Source of the DNA: Flavimarina sp. Hel_I_48
GTDB taxonomy: Bacteria > Bacteroidota > Bacteroidia > Flavobacteriales > Flavobacteriaceae
DNA: 64,000 nt
Assembly: GCF_000733945.1 (NCBI RefSeq)
Contig: NZ_JPOL01000002.1
Coordinates: forward strand, 1,303,001 to 1,367,000
Direction of reading: 5' to 3'
Part shown: positions 16,469 through 25,775 of the stretch, piece by piece
How positions within the stretch are numbered: position 1 is the stretch's first letter
Layout of the letters: every line of letters starts with the position of its first letter
Made by a program: the position numbers and the translations under genes
Notes under the pieces: model-generated
What the model was told of the DNA's origin: nothing
Database searches by the model: none
Seen by the model: the letters and a program-made list of their open reading frames with translations, nothing else

Positions 16469-18874
16469 ATGAAGAAATTTTTGACCTTTGGTTTTTGGGA
16501 CCGTGTTGCCCGCGTTATTTTGCGCAATCGCCTGGTAATCCTAATACTGATCCTGGCGGCCACCGTTTTTCTGGCCACAAAGTGGAAGGATATGCGCTTT
16601 AGCTATACTGAGGCCAACTTACTTCCCGCAGACCATCCCGTCAACCAGGAATATCAGCATTTTATTGACAGATTTGGCGAAGAAGGAAACCTTATTGTTC
16701 TGGGAATTCAGGATTCCTCCTTATTTACGCCAGAGGTACTTAACCGCTGGAATGCTCTATCAGACAGCCTTAACCGTTATAATGAGGTAGCGCTTTCCGT
16801 TTCTTTACAAGATTTAAAACTGCTACAGAAAGAAGACAATCCCAAACGTTTTGACTTTGTACCTTTTATAGGAAAAAAGGTAACCTCGCTTACGGAAGCT
16901 GATCATTATAAAAAACAACTTTTTGACAGCCTGCCCTTTTACGAGGGCCTTATTTATAATAAAAAATCTGGTGCGGTGCGCAGCGCCATTTATCTCAAAA
17001 AGGACATTGTAAATACACCGGCCCGTAAGACTTTTATCCTTGAACACCTCAACCCGTTAATCGAAAGTTTTGAGGCTGAGACTGGCGTTGACGTTAGGGC
17101 AAGCGGTATGCCTTACATTAGAACGCTCAACAGTAAAAATATCATTGATGAAATAGGGATTTTTGTGGGCGGCGCCTTACTGGTTACCTCCCTGATCTTC
17201 TTTTTCTTTTTCCGCTCTTATCGCGCCACGATGATCGCAATGATCACCGTAATGATAGGCGTGATGTGGGCTTTTGGGTTTTTAGGTCTTCTAGGGTATG
17301 AAATCACCGTATTAACCGCGCTTATCCCGCCGCTTATTATTGTTATCGGGATTCCCAACTGTATTTTTCTTATCAATAAATATCAGCAGGAATACAAAAT
17401 TCATGGTAATCAGGTAAAGGCGCTTCAGCGTGTAATCACTAAAGTAGGTAATGCTACATTGATGACAAACATTACCACGGCCTCTGGTTTTGCGACTTTT
17501 ATATTGACCAAAAGTTCGTTATTAAAGGAATTTGGTGTGGTCGCCTCTATAAATATTCTGGCTATTTTCTTGCTGAGCTTGCTCATCATACCCATAATGT
17601 ACAGTTACATGACACCGCCTAAGGAGCGTCACCTCAAACACCTGGGCAGATCATGGATAGAACGCTTTGTTAGTTGGATGGAAAATATGGTGCGCAACCG
17701 CCGAATCACGATTTATATGGTTTCCCTGGGGCTGCTGATCATAAGTATGATCGGGATGTCACAGATTCGCGTTTCAGGTAGTTTACTGGAGGATATGCCG
17801 AAAAGCACGACATTTTATGAAGATATAAAATTCTTTGAAAATGAGTTTGATGGCATTATGCCGCTTGAAATTTTGATCGATACCAAAAGGCCAAAAGGTG
17901 TCCTTAAACTGCCTACGCTCAAACGTATGGATGAGCTGAGCAACACCATTACCGAAATCCCAGAACTTTCTAAACCGGTATCCATTGTGAATTTGGTCAA
18001 GTACAGCAAACAGGCCTTCTATAATGGTGCGCCAAAATACTACCAACTTCCCACCTCAAACGAGCGCAACTTTATTTTACCGTACGCCAGCAGTTTTGGT
18101 GATAATGCAGGTTTGATGAACAGTTATGTGGACAGTACCGGTCAGTACGCCCGTATGACTACATTTATGCAGGATATAGGCACAGACCAGATGGAAAAGG
18201 TTGAAAACAACCTCAATACGAAGATAAATGCCCTTTTCCCTAAGGAAAACTATAACATAAGCCTTACCGGGAAAGCCCTGGTTTTTCAAAAAGGTACAGA
18301 TTATCTGGTTAACAACCTTATTATAAGCCTGTCACTGGCAATATTTCTTATTGCCCTTTTTATGGCCTGGATGTTCCGTTCTTTTAAAATGATCCTGATC
18401 TCGCTCATTCCTAATTTGCTACCATTGGTAATTACAGCTGGTCTCATGGGATTTTTAGGTGTTCCTTTAAAACCTTCTACCATTCTGGTTTTTAGTATTG
18501 CCTTTGGTATTTCCGTAGATGATACCATTCACTTTTTAGCAAAATACCGTCAGGAATTGATGAAAACCGGATGGAAAATAAAAACATCAGTGTATGCATC
18601 TGTACGAGAAACGGGGCATAGCATGCTTTATACATCGATTGTACTGTTTTTTGGATTTTCGGTATTTATGATTAGTGATTTTGGCGGCACCATCGCTATG
18701 GGCGGACTTGTTTCGGCTACACTGCTTTTCGCCATGTTTGCAAACCTTCTTTTATTGCCGTCGCTTTTGCTTTCGCTGGAGCGGAATATTGCCAATAAAA
18801 AGGAATTTAAAGAACCCAGCATTGATATCATTGACCCTGATGGGGACGAGGACAATAAACTTGATGGGATTTAA
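16469..18874 (+). CDS. RND/MMPL family exporter
   Basis: An 801-residue inner-membrane protein with the duplicated RND fold. TM1 is near residues 17-35, followed by a large periplasmic loop, a five-helix block (about 230-385), a second loop and a final helix block (about 620-770). The proton-relay region of the second half contains FGISVDDTIHFLAKYRQ, characteristic of MMPL/patched-like exporters; the first half has IVIGIPNCIFLINKYQQE in the equivalent place, with asparagines where acidic residues are usual. The substrate is unknown (lipids or hopanoids in relatives). It has its own promoter, and no adaptor or TolC is adjacent. Confidence 0.85.
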   Translation: MKKFLTFGFWDRVARVILRNRLVILILILAATVFLATKWKDMRFSYTEANLLPADHPVNQEYQHFIDRFGEEGNLIVLGIQDSSLFTPEVLNRWNALSDSLNRYNEVALSVSLQDLKLLQKEDNPKRFDFVPFIGKKVTSLTEADHYKKQLFDSLPFYEGLIYNKKSGAVRSAIYLKKDIVNTPARKTFILEHLNPLIESFEAETGVDVRASGMPYIRTLNSKNIIDEIGIFVGGALLVTSLIFFFFFRSYRATMIAMITVMIGVMWAFGFLGLLGYEITVLTALIPPLIIVIGIPNCIFLINKYQQEYKIHGNQVKALQRVITKVGNATLMTNITTASGFATFILTKSSLLKEFGVVASINILAIFLLSLLIIPIMYSYMTPPKERHLKHLGRSWIERFVSWMENMVRNRRITIYMVSLGLLIISMIGMSQIRVSGSLLEDMPKSTTFYEDIKFFENEFDGIMPLEILIDTKRPKGVLKLPTLKRMDELSNTITEIPELSKPVSIVNLVKYSKQAFYNGAPKYYQLPTSNERNFILPYASSFGDNAGLMNSYVDSTGQYARMTTFMQDIGTDQMEKVENNLNTKINALFPKENYNISLTGKALVFQKGTDYLVNNLIISLSLAIFLIALFMAWMFRSFKMILISLIPNLLPLVITAGLMGFLGVPLKPSTILVFSIAFGISVDDTIHFLAKYRQELMKTGWKIKTSVYASVRETGHSMLYTSIVLFFGFSVFMISDFGGTIAMGGLVSATLLFAMFANLLLLPSLLLSLERNIANKKEFKEPSIDIIDPDGDEDNKLDGI

Positions 18875-18940
18875 AATATTCATTTTAAGCATCGAATATT
18901 CTCTTTTTTGAGCCATTTTTTTAGTTCATTTGTTGGTTTT

Positions 18941-19047
18941 GGGCGTTACCCTGCGGGTCGGGCTTTTTGTTGCAATCTTTTTGTTCGTTCCTCACAAAAA
19001 GGCTTCCTCCCGGAAGGGACAAACAAATTTTAGGCAATCCCTAACGC
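18941..19047 (-). repeat. Dispersed repeat, long (107 bp) form
   Basis: It begins GGGCGTTACCCTGCGGGTCG and ends GGCAATCCCTAACGC on the plus strand, inverted relative to the array. It contains the long-form block TCCTCCCGGAAGGGACAAAC. It lies after the exporter gene in the gap between converging genes. The open frame 18930-19124 across it is treated as an artefact. Confidence 0.85.
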
Positions 19048-19108
19048 GAGATTCGTTTCTAAAGCATAGGATTGTTTTAACGCTAGCGAATACAATATCA
19101 GTATTAAC

Positions 19109-19128
19109 AAGGCTAGATAATTAGCCTT
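19109..19128. other. Short hairpin in the convergent gap
   Basis: AAGGCTA / TAGCCTT arms with a 6-base loop, just before the main terminator. Confidence 0.5.
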
Positions 19129-19136
19129 AAAAGACT

Positions 19137-19175
19137 AAAAAACGCCTCTAAAATCAGGTTTTAGAGGCGTTTTTT
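19137..19175. terminator. Bidirectional terminator between exporter and symporter genes
   Basis: Perfect 11-bp arms CGCCTCTAAAA / TTTTAGAGGCG around TCAGG, flanked by an A run and a T6 run. It serves the converging genes on both sides. Confidence 0.95.
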
Positions 19176-19200
19176 GGTGTATTTAAGCAGATTTACATGT

Positions 19201-20787
19201 CTATTTAAAGTAAACATAAATGCAGACAACAACAAGGCAGATCGCGATGCCTACGGGCTTTACATATTTCCATGGATTTATATCCACTTCATTGGTATAT
19301 TGTAGTTCATAATCTTCATCACGTGGGTACATTTTACCTATCACGAGCATTATGATAATGTTGAGCACAAAGAGAATCGCCATTACGTGCAGGTAATGCG
19401 GGTAATTCTCTTCTCCAAAAACATAAGGTTTCAATATAAACTGACTGATACTGTAAAGTACAACGCCAGAAATCAACCCAACTTTTGCCGCAATAGCGGG
19501 TACTCGTTTTGTGGTATATCCCACCACAATGATTGTCAAAATGGGAATACTATAACATCCATTTACTTCCTGCAAATAACCAAAAAGCCCTTTTGAAGCA
19601 TTTGCAATAAAAGGAGCCACAATCATAGAAATCAGTGCCAGTATGATCCCAAAGGATTTTCCTGCTTTTACGATTTCCCTTTCCGAAGCCTCCTTATTGA
19701 CGTATTGCTTGTAAATATCCACACCATAAAGGGTTACAGAACTGTTTAGCGCGCTATTAAATGAACTTAAGATCGCACCAAAAAGTACCGCAGCAAAAAA
19801 GCCCACCAGTGAAAGTGGCAAAACCTCGCGTACCAGCGCAGGATAAGCCTGGTCTGCATTCTCAAGGTTACCCTCAAAAATATGGAAGGCGATGATACCC
19901 GGTAAAACCACGATAAGAGGTCCCAAAACCTTCACAAATGCACCCAGTAGCAGCCCTTTTTGTCCTTCCGCCAGGTTTTTAGCACCAAGTGCGCGTTGTA
20001 TGATCGCCTGGTTTGTACCCCAGTAAAACAGCTGAACCAGCATCATACCCGTAAAAATTGTCGAAAAAGGAACCGTGGATTCCGGACCGCCCATAGCGAC
20101 AAATTTTTCGGGATTTTCTTCCATTAGGATATCTATTCCCGCGATCATATCACCGTCTCCCACCGCCAGTAGTCCAAAAACAGGGATCATGAGACCGCCA
20201 ATGATCAAGCCCACAGCATTAATGGTATCCGATACGGCAACGGCCTTTAAACCTCCAAAAATGGCATAAATAGAACCAATAATACCAATTCCCCATATAC
20301 AGATCCACAACGCGGTGGTTTCACTTATGTCAAATTTAGCCGGCATATCAAACATGGTCACAATGGCCAGGGATCCAGAATAAAGCACAATAGGCAACAA
20401 AACGATCGCATAACCAGAAAGAAAGAGTCCGGAGGTCATGGCCTTCGTAAATGTATCATAGCGCCGCTCGAGAAATTGCGGTACCGTGGTCAAACCGCCC
20501 TTGAGGTAACGCGGCAATAAAAAGATCGCGGTGATCACCATAGCAATTGCGGCAAGCGTTTCCCAGGCCATGACCGGAAGTCCTTCGGTATATGACTGGC
20601 CGTTGAGCCCTACGATCTGTTCCGTAGAAAGATTGGTAAGCAGTAAAGATCCTGCGATCACAACTGCGGTAAGACTGCGACCACCCAGAAAGTAGCCATC
20701 TGAAGAAGTTTCATCTGTAGTACGCACAGACCACCAGGAAATAACCGCTACCAAAATGGTAAAAGCCAGAAAGGAAATAATTGCCAT
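19201..20787 (-). CDS. Sodium:solute (SGLT-type) symporter
   Basis: A 528-residue membrane protein of the SSS family with about 14 hydrophobic segments, close in length to the Vibrio sodium/galactose symporter. Family features: SSDGYFLGGRSLTAVVIAGS near the N-terminus, NLSTEQIVGLNGQSYTEGLP, and FYWGTNQAIIQRALGAKNLA in the middle. It is the first gene of a galactose locus, so sodium-driven galactose (or glucose) uptake is the best inference. It could carry another sugar. A perfect palindrome sits just upstream. Confidence 0.88.
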   Translation of the reverse strand: MAIISFLAFTILVAVISWWSVRTTDETSSDGYFLGGRSLTAVVIAGSLLLTNLSTEQIVGLNGQSYTEGLPVMAWETLAAIAMVITAIFLLPRYLKGGLTTVPQFLERRYDTFTKAMTSGLFLSGYAIVLLPIVLYSGSLAIVTMFDMPAKFDISETTALWICIWGIGIIGSIYAIFGGLKAVAVSDTINAVGLIIGGLMIPVFGLLAVGDGDMIAGIDILMEENPEKFVAMGGPESTVPFSTIFTGMMLVQLFYWGTNQAIIQRALGAKNLAEGQKGLLLGAFVKVLGPLIVVLPGIIAFHIFEGNLENADQAYPALVREVLPLSLVGFFAAVLFGAILSSFNSALNSSVTLYGVDIYKQYVNKEASEREIVKAGKSFGIILALISMIVAPFIANASKGLFGYLQEVNGCYSIPILTIIVVGYTTKRVPAIAAKVGLISGVVLYSISQFILKPYVFGEENYPHYLHVMAILFVLNIIIMLVIGKMYPRDEDYELQYTNEVDINPWKYVKPVGIAICLVVVCIYVYFK

Positions 20788-20801
20788 AAAATTGAATATT
20801 T

Positions 20802-20828
20802 AAGCGTTACGCTTTCATTACATGAAAG
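20802..20828. promoter_or_regulatory. Palindromic site upstream of the symporter gene
   Basis: AAGCGT-T-ACGCTT is a perfect 13-bp palindrome that overlaps a second one, CTTTCAT-TAC-ATGAAAG. The first shares the TTAAGCGT half-site with the palindrome upstream of galK, suggesting the same regulator binds both. Confidence 0.45.
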
Positions 20829-20880
20829 TGGATCACTGAAAAGCAGAACAAGATATTAAAAAAACGATCGTTCCGTTTGG

Positions 20881-21585
20881 TTACAGCGTAAAATCATAGC
20901 CAGAGGCGACTAACTCCCGGTATCTGTATTCATCAAAACGATAGAGATAAGCGCCTTTTTTTGAACTACTATGATCTTTTTCATCGGTTTTGATCAGGAA
21001 ATTAAAGGAAATTACTTTTTTTCTGAAATTTCTCGAATCTAAAGTTTTATCATAAATAGCCTCATAAAGCGCCTGTAATTGCGGTATGGTGAATAGATCT
21101 GGAAGAAGTTCAAAACCTATGGGCTGGTAACGCGCCTCTTTTTTTAAGGCATCAAGCGCTTCTTGTGCCATAATATTATGATCAAGCACGAGTTCTGGCA
21201 ATTCCTTTATGGTAAACCATTGTGCGCTGTGATCTTTTGCTGTTTTAGCATCTTGCCCTTCTGCATTGATGAGTGCATAATGCGCAATTGAAATACACCG
21301 CTGACCGGGATCACGATTGATATCGCTATAGCTTTTAAGTTCTTTCAAATAGACTTTTTCCAGGCCCGTAAGCTCGTACAAAACCCGCTCCGCGGCACTT
21401 TTTACATCTTCGGTACTTTTAACAAAACTGCCCAGAAGAGACCATTTTCCACTTAAAGGCTCAATTTTTCGCTTAAAAACAAGTAGCTTTAATTTTCCTT
21501 CATAAAAACCGAAAATAATACAATCCACGGCAATATGTATTTTCTGCTGGTGCTCATACCAGTCTTGCTGTTGCTTTAAACTCAT
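20881..21585 (-). CDS. Nudix-type transcriptional regulator (NrtR/AraR-like)
   Basis: A 234-residue protein with an N-terminal Nudix fold (about 10-140) and a C-terminal winged-helix part (about 155-234) containing LFTIPQLQALYEAIYDKTLDSRNFRKK-like helices. The Nudix box is degenerate: the catalytic REUxEExGU is here RVLYELTGL, so hydrolase activity is unlikely. Regulators of this design sense NAD-related ligands (NrtR) or sugars (AraR of Bacteroides). Here the gene diverges from galK and follows a sugar symporter, so control of galactose use is the likely role. Signal molecule unknown. Confidence 0.82.
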   Translation of the reverse strand: MSLKQQQDWYEHQQKIHIAVDCIIFGFYEGKLKLLVFKRKIEPLSGKWSLLGSFVKSTEDVKSAAERVLYELTGLEKVYLKELKSYSDINRDPGQRCISIAHYALINAEGQDAKTAKDHSAQWFTIKELPELVLDHNIMAQEALDALKKEARYQPIGFELLPDLFTIPQLQALYEAIYDKTLDSRNFRKKVISFNFLIKTDEKDHSSSKKGAYLYRFDEYRYRELVASGYDFTL

Positions 21586-21608
21586 TTGTACAAAGGTGAT
21601 TAATGGGG

Positions 21609-21616
21609 CAAAGATA
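21609..21616 (-). promoter_or_regulatory. TAnnTTTG -7 element of the Nudix regulator
   Basis: The minus strand reads TATCTTTG, an exact match, 23 bases before the regulator start. A TTG lies 15 bases further upstream, a short spacer. Confidence 0.45.
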
Positions 21617-21634
21617 AAATTTTTATATAATCAA

Positions 21635-21661
21635 TATTAAACGTATATATTACGCTTAATA
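21635..21661. promoter_or_regulatory. Candidate operator of the gal locus
   Basis: A 27-bp palindrome with arms TATTAAACGTA and TACGCTTAATA around TATAT, with one mismatched pair. It lies between the divergent regulator and galK promoters and covers the expected -33 zone of the galK promoter. The half-site TTAA(A/G)CGTA recurs near the symporter start and upstream of the HAD/galE genes. Confidence 0.6.
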
Positions 21662-21669
21662 AATTTAGC

Positions 21670-21677
21670 TACATTTG
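21670..21677 (+). promoter_or_regulatory. TAnnTTTG -7 element of galK
   Basis: TACATTTG matches exactly, 38 bases before the GTG start. No TTG -33 is present; the palindrome occupies that position, which fits an activator-dependent or repressed promoter. Confidence 0.5.
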
Positions 21678-21714
21678 GGGTTACATTGGTTACCAGTGCA
21701 ATTATAAAATCAAA

Positions 21715-22884
21715 GTGTTGAAAAAACTATCCAATAATCAGAAAAAACAGGATAAATTAGACAATTTTAAGGCAGAAATCGTCATTAATTCACCTGGACG
21801 CGTTAATCTTATAGGCGAACATACAGATTACAATAATGGTTTTGTTATGCCTACGGCAATAGATAAGAAGATACTTTTTTATCTAAAGTCAAATGGATCT
21901 GATCAATGTAACATCACCAGTATTGATTATGACGCTTCGGTAAGCTTTGATATAAATGTACCAGATCCAGACCGCGAGGAATGGACGCAATACCTCATTG
22001 GCGTTGTTGAAGAAATCAAAAAACTGGGCAAAACCCTAAAAGGATTTGATTGTATAATTACAAGCGATCTGCCCGTGGGCGCTGGCATTAGCTCATCTGC
22101 CGCTCTGGAATGTGGTCTCGCTTTTGGCCTAAACCTACTTTTTGACCTCAAGCTGGAAAAACTGCAGATCGTTAAACTGTCCCAAAGCGCAGAACACAAT
22201 TATGTGGGTACTAAATGTGGCATTATGGATCAGTTTGCCTCTGTGATGAGCAAAGATGCGCACGTGATCAAACTGGATTGCCAGAGTCTGGAATATGAAC
22301 TCCTCCCCTTTGATATTGCACCTTATAAATTGCTGCTTCTCAATACGAATGTTGCCCATAACCTGGCCAGTAGTGAGTACAATGTGCGCCGCCAGGAATG
22401 TGAGCAGGGCATCGCCATACTTCAGCAAGATTATGAAAATACAAACTCACTTCGGGATGTAAGTATTGTCCAGCTTAAACAATGCAAAAATAAAATGGAT
22501 GATGTGATCTATAGACGTTGCAGCTACGTCTTACAGGAGAACGAGCGTGTACTAAAAGCTTCGGAAGCCCTTAGGAATAATGACCTCAACACCTTTGGCC
22601 AGTTGATGTACGCCTCTCATGAAGGATTGCAAAGTCAGTATGAAGTAAGCTGCAAGGAACTGGACTTTCTAACCGATTTTTCACGATCGCACGAGCAGAT
22701 ACTTGGATGCCGTATGATGGGTGGCGGTTTTGGCGGTTGTACCATAAACCTTATTCACGAAAATGCCGTAGATGATTATATTGATGAAGTTTCAAAAGCT
22801 TATTTCGCCCAATTCAATATTGCATTGACCGCATTTACAACCATTCCCGCAGAGGGAACCACTGTTTTAGAAAACAACCTTTAA
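21715..22884 (+). CDS. galK: Galactokinase
   Basis: A 389-residue GHMP-family kinase that phosphorylates galactose at C1. The galactokinase signature SPGRVNLIGEHTDYNNGFV, the ATP-binding loop LPVGAGISSSAALE, and MMGGGFGGCTINLI are all present; CGIMDQFASVM carries the catalytic aspartate. A GTG start is used; TTG as the next codon is also possible, and the N-terminus is slightly longer than in relatives. galT follows 10 bases later. Confidence 0.95.
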   Translation: MLKKLSNNQKKQDKLDNFKAEIVINSPGRVNLIGEHTDYNNGFVMPTAIDKKILFYLKSNGSDQCNITSIDYDASVSFDINVPDPDREEWTQYLIGVVEEIKKLGKTLKGFDCIITSDLPVGAGISSSAALECGLAFGLNLLFDLKLEKLQIVKLSQSAEHNYVGTKCGIMDQFASVMSKDAHVIKLDCQSLEYELLPFDIAPYKLLLLNTNVAHNLASSEYNVRRQECEQGIAILQQDYENTNSLRDVSIVQLKQCKNKMDDVIYRRCSYVLQENERVLKASEALRNNDLNTFGQLMYASHEGLQSQYEVSCKELDFLTDFSRSHEQILGCRMMGGGFGGCTINLIHENAVDDYIDEVSKAYFAQFNIALTAFTTIPAEGTTVLENNL

Positions 22885-22894
22885 ACTTTAAAAA

Positions 22895-23934
22895 ATGATC
22901 GATTTTAATGATAATTCGCACCGTAGATATAATATCCTAACCGGGGAATGGATTCTGGTTTCCCCACATCGCGCAAAACGTCCCTGGCAGGGTAAGGAGG
23001 AAGAATTAATAGTGGAAGATCGACCCAACTATGATCCCAGCTGTTATTTATGCCCCGGAAATGAACGTGCCGGTGGGGAGCACAACCCTCAATACACAGA
23101 ACCTTTTGCTTTTACCAATGATTTTGCAGCATTAAAAAAGAGGTCCCATTTGAAAAATTCAAAGACGGTCTATTAATGGCCGAAACCGAATCAGGAACTT
23201 GTCGTGTATTGTGTTTTTCACCTGATCACTCAAAGACACTTCCGGTTATGGAAGAAGATGCGATTACAAAAGTCGTAGAACTCTGGCAAAAGGAATTTAA
23301 GGAACTGGGAAAACAGGAAGATATCAACCATGTGCAGATTTTTGAAAACAAAGGTGCGATGATGGGATGCAGCAATCCGCACCCGCATGGGCAAATCTGG
23401 GCGCAGCGCAGTATCCCCCAGGAAGTTCAAAAAAAGTGCGAAAAACTAAAAGAATATTGGGACAACAATGGCACTAGCCTATTAGGTGATTATCTCAAAC
23501 AAGAACTGGAACTCAAGGAACGTATCCTGATCGAAACGGAGTTTTTTGTCGCACTCATACCCTACTGGGCAGTCTGGCCCTATGAAACGATGATCATACC
23601 CCGTACGCAGCATCGCAATATCCTAAGTTTAAATGATGCTGAAACAAAGGATTATGCTAAGATCATAAAGCAGTTGACAACCATGTACGACAATTTGTTC
23701 AACATATCTTTTCCGTATTCGTCTGGGATACATCAATCCCCAACTGATGGTCAGGATAGGTCAGAATGGCATTTTCACATGTCTTTTTACCCACCCCTTT
23801 TGCGCTCTGCAACCGTAAAAAAATTCATGGTAGGTTATGAAATGTTTGCCACACCTCAACGCGATATCACCGCAGAAATGGCTGCGAAAACCTTAAGGCA
23901 ATTACCAAAAAAGCATTATTCAAAGGCAAATTAG
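22895..23934 (+). pseudogene. galT: Galactose-1-phosphate uridylyltransferase, split by a one-base frameshift
   Basis: Frame 1 (22895-23176) gives the N-terminus with zinc ligands in [12 protein letters not shown]; it then shifts. The other frame from 23140 to 23934 holds the rest, with the active-site HPH in [12 protein letters not shown] and [15 protein letters not shown]. Reading TTA AAA AAA GAG instead of TTA AAA AAG AGG at the A run (23134-23139) restores a full protein of about 347 residues. So one A is missing, by sequencing error, mutation or in a site that is decoded by slippage (A_AAA_AAG). All key residues remain, so the gene may still be functional. Confidence 0.85.
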
Positions 23935-24021
23935 GCTGAAATTGATCTAAAAAAAATCCGTTTTCACCAGTTTTCAAGGAATATTTTTTTTTGAAAACCA
24001 TCCCAAAATATCTTTTTTTTT

Positions 24022-24618
24022 GCGTTAGGGATTGAAGTGGAAATCCTTTTTGTGAGGCAACGAACAAAAAGATTGCAACAAAAAGCCCGACCCGCAGGGT
24101 AACGCCCAAACGATTTAAATCAATGCATTAAGAAAGCTAACCCAATCCCGCGTTAGGGATTGAAGTGGGAAATCCTTTTTGTGAGGCAACGAACAAAAAG
24201 ATTGTAACAAAAAGCCTGACCCACAGGGTAACGCCCAAACAATTTAAATCAATGTATTCAGAAAGCTAACCTAATCCCGCGTTAGGGATTGCCATGAAAA
24301 TCCTTTTGTGAGGCACGAACAAAAAGATTGCACCAAAAAGCCCGACCCAAAGAGAAACGCACAACAATTTGAATCTATGAATTCAGAAAAGCAAACCCAA
24401 TCCCGCGTTAGGGATTGAAGTGGAAATCCTTTTTGCGAGGCACGAACAAAAAGATTGCAACAAAAAGCCCGACCCGCAGGGTAACGCCCAAACAATCCAA
24501 ATTTATGCATTAAGAAAAGCAAACCCAATCCCGCGTTAGGGATTGAAGTGGAAATCCTTTTTGTGAGGCAACGAACAAAAAGATTGCAACAAAAAGCCCG
24601 ACCCGCAGGGTAACGCCC
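24022..24618 (+). repeat. Tandem array of five repeat units (period about 128 bp)
   Basis: Five copies of an 82-87-bp element start at 24022, 24150, 24279, 24405 and 24533. Each begins GCGTTAGGGATTG and, except the third, ends GGGTAACGCCC. The four linkers of about 42 bp are also conserved (AATTTAAATCAATGCATT-like, ending AATCCC), so the whole 128-bp unit was duplicated. The third copy is most diverged (AGAGAAACGCAC end). Inside each copy CTTTTTGT pairs with ACAAAAAG, and ACCC-GCA-GGGT forms a second small hairpin. It fills the gap between converging galT and galE; no convincing gene is in it. Confidence 0.9.
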
Positions 24619-24666
24619 AAGTCAATCTAAACATGAAACATAATCCTTATCGCCCCAACCTATAAC

Positions 24667-25689
24667 CTACTTTTTAGCCCTTACTTTCTGCTCCCATTTC
24701 CAAGCGGAAGTAAGCGCATCGTCTAATGTTTTCTCTGCTTTCCAGCCCAGTGTTTCATTGGCTTTGGTCGTATCAGCATAAGCAGCGACCACATCGCCTT
24801 CACGACGTCCTACAATTTCATGAGGTAAATCCTTTCCGGAAACCTTTTCGAAGGACTTGATGACCTCAAGTACAGAACTGCCGGTACCGGTCCCGATGTT
24901 GAAAACCTCGTAATTAGACTCATTTTTATTGTCTATAAGGCGCTGTAGGGCAATTACATGTGCCTTTGCCAGATCCACAACGTGAATATAATCGCGTACG
25001 GCAGTACCATCTTGAGTAGGATAATCGTCGCCATAAACCGAAAGTTTATCGCGCATTCCCATCCCTGTTTGCGTAATATAAGGAATCAAATTTTGAGGAA
25101 CGCCCAATGGAAGTTCGCCAATTTCCACACTTTCATGTGCCCCTACCGGATTAAAATACCGCAGTGCGATGGCCTGCAATTCTTTTTTAACCTTACAGGT
25201 ATCGCGAATGATTTCCTCACCCACCTGCTTGGTATTTCCGTAAGGGGATTCTGCCGGTTTTACGGGAGCTGATTCCGTAATGGGAAGTTCATCTGCCTGA
25301 CCATAAACAGTACACGACGAACTAAAAATAAAATAACTTTCCGCCTTTTCACTAAGTTCCTGAAGTATATAGATCAGGGTGCCCAAATTGTTTTCATAAT
25401 ATAAAAGTGGTTTTTCCACACTTTCACCTACTGCCTTGGAAGCCGCAAAATGGATCACCCCAGATACATCTTCATGTTTTTTGAAAAAAGCGCTAACATC
25501 GGTTTTATTCCGAAGGTCCATTTCAATGAATTCTGGTTTCTTGTTGGTAATCTTGGTTATTCCGTCAAGTACATCCCTGGAAGAGTTGGAAAGGTTGTCT
25601 ATTATGACAACTTCAAAACCTTTTTTTTGCAATTCAACAACGGTATGTGAGCCTATAAATCCAAGGCCGCCAGTAACTAAAATTTTCAC
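24667..25689 (-). CDS. galE: UDP-glucose 4-epimerase
   Basis: A 340-residue extended short-chain dehydrogenase that interconverts UDP-galactose and UDP-glucose using bound NAD. The Rossmann motif is VTGGLGFIGSHTV; the catalytic Ser/Tyr/Lys set is seen in FSSSCTVYG and SPYGNTKQ; AVRDYIHVVDLAKAH and the C-terminal WKWE stretch are typical of GalE. It completes the Leloir pathway with galK, galT and galM of this locus. It is the last gene of the minus-strand run, 86 bases after the HAD gene. Confidence 0.95.
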   Translation of the reverse strand: MKILVTGGLGFIGSHTVVELQKKGFEVVIIDNLSNSSRDVLDGITKITNKKPEFIEMDLRNKTDVSAFFKKHEDVSGVIHFAASKAVGESVEKPLLYYENNLGTLIYILQELSEKAESYFIFSSSCTVYGQADELPITESAPVKPAESPYGNTKQVGEEIIRDTCKVKKELQAIALRYFNPVGAHESVEIGELPLGVPQNLIPYITQTGMGMRDKLSVYGDDYPTQDGTAVRDYIHVVDLAKAHVIALQRLIDNKNESNYEVFNIGTGTGSSVLEVIKSFEKVSGKDLPHEIVGRREGDVVAAYADTTKANETLGWKAEKTLDDALTSAWKWEQKVRAKK

Positions 25690-25775
25690 GATATTTCCTT
25701 TTAAATTATGCTTGAGCCTAAAGTTTTAACAGCTCCGCTTTTCAATTCTTCATTCCTTAACTTCTGCGCTGCTTT

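Noticed and set aside
24271-24528. 85-codon minus-strand open frame and the similar one at 23867-24109
   Set aside because: Both cross the tandem repeats and show repeated peptide pieces; taken as artefacts.
24022-24618. CRISPR array
   Set aside because: Units are about 86 bp with conserved linkers, not 24-37 bp repeats with unique spacers, and no cas genes are present.
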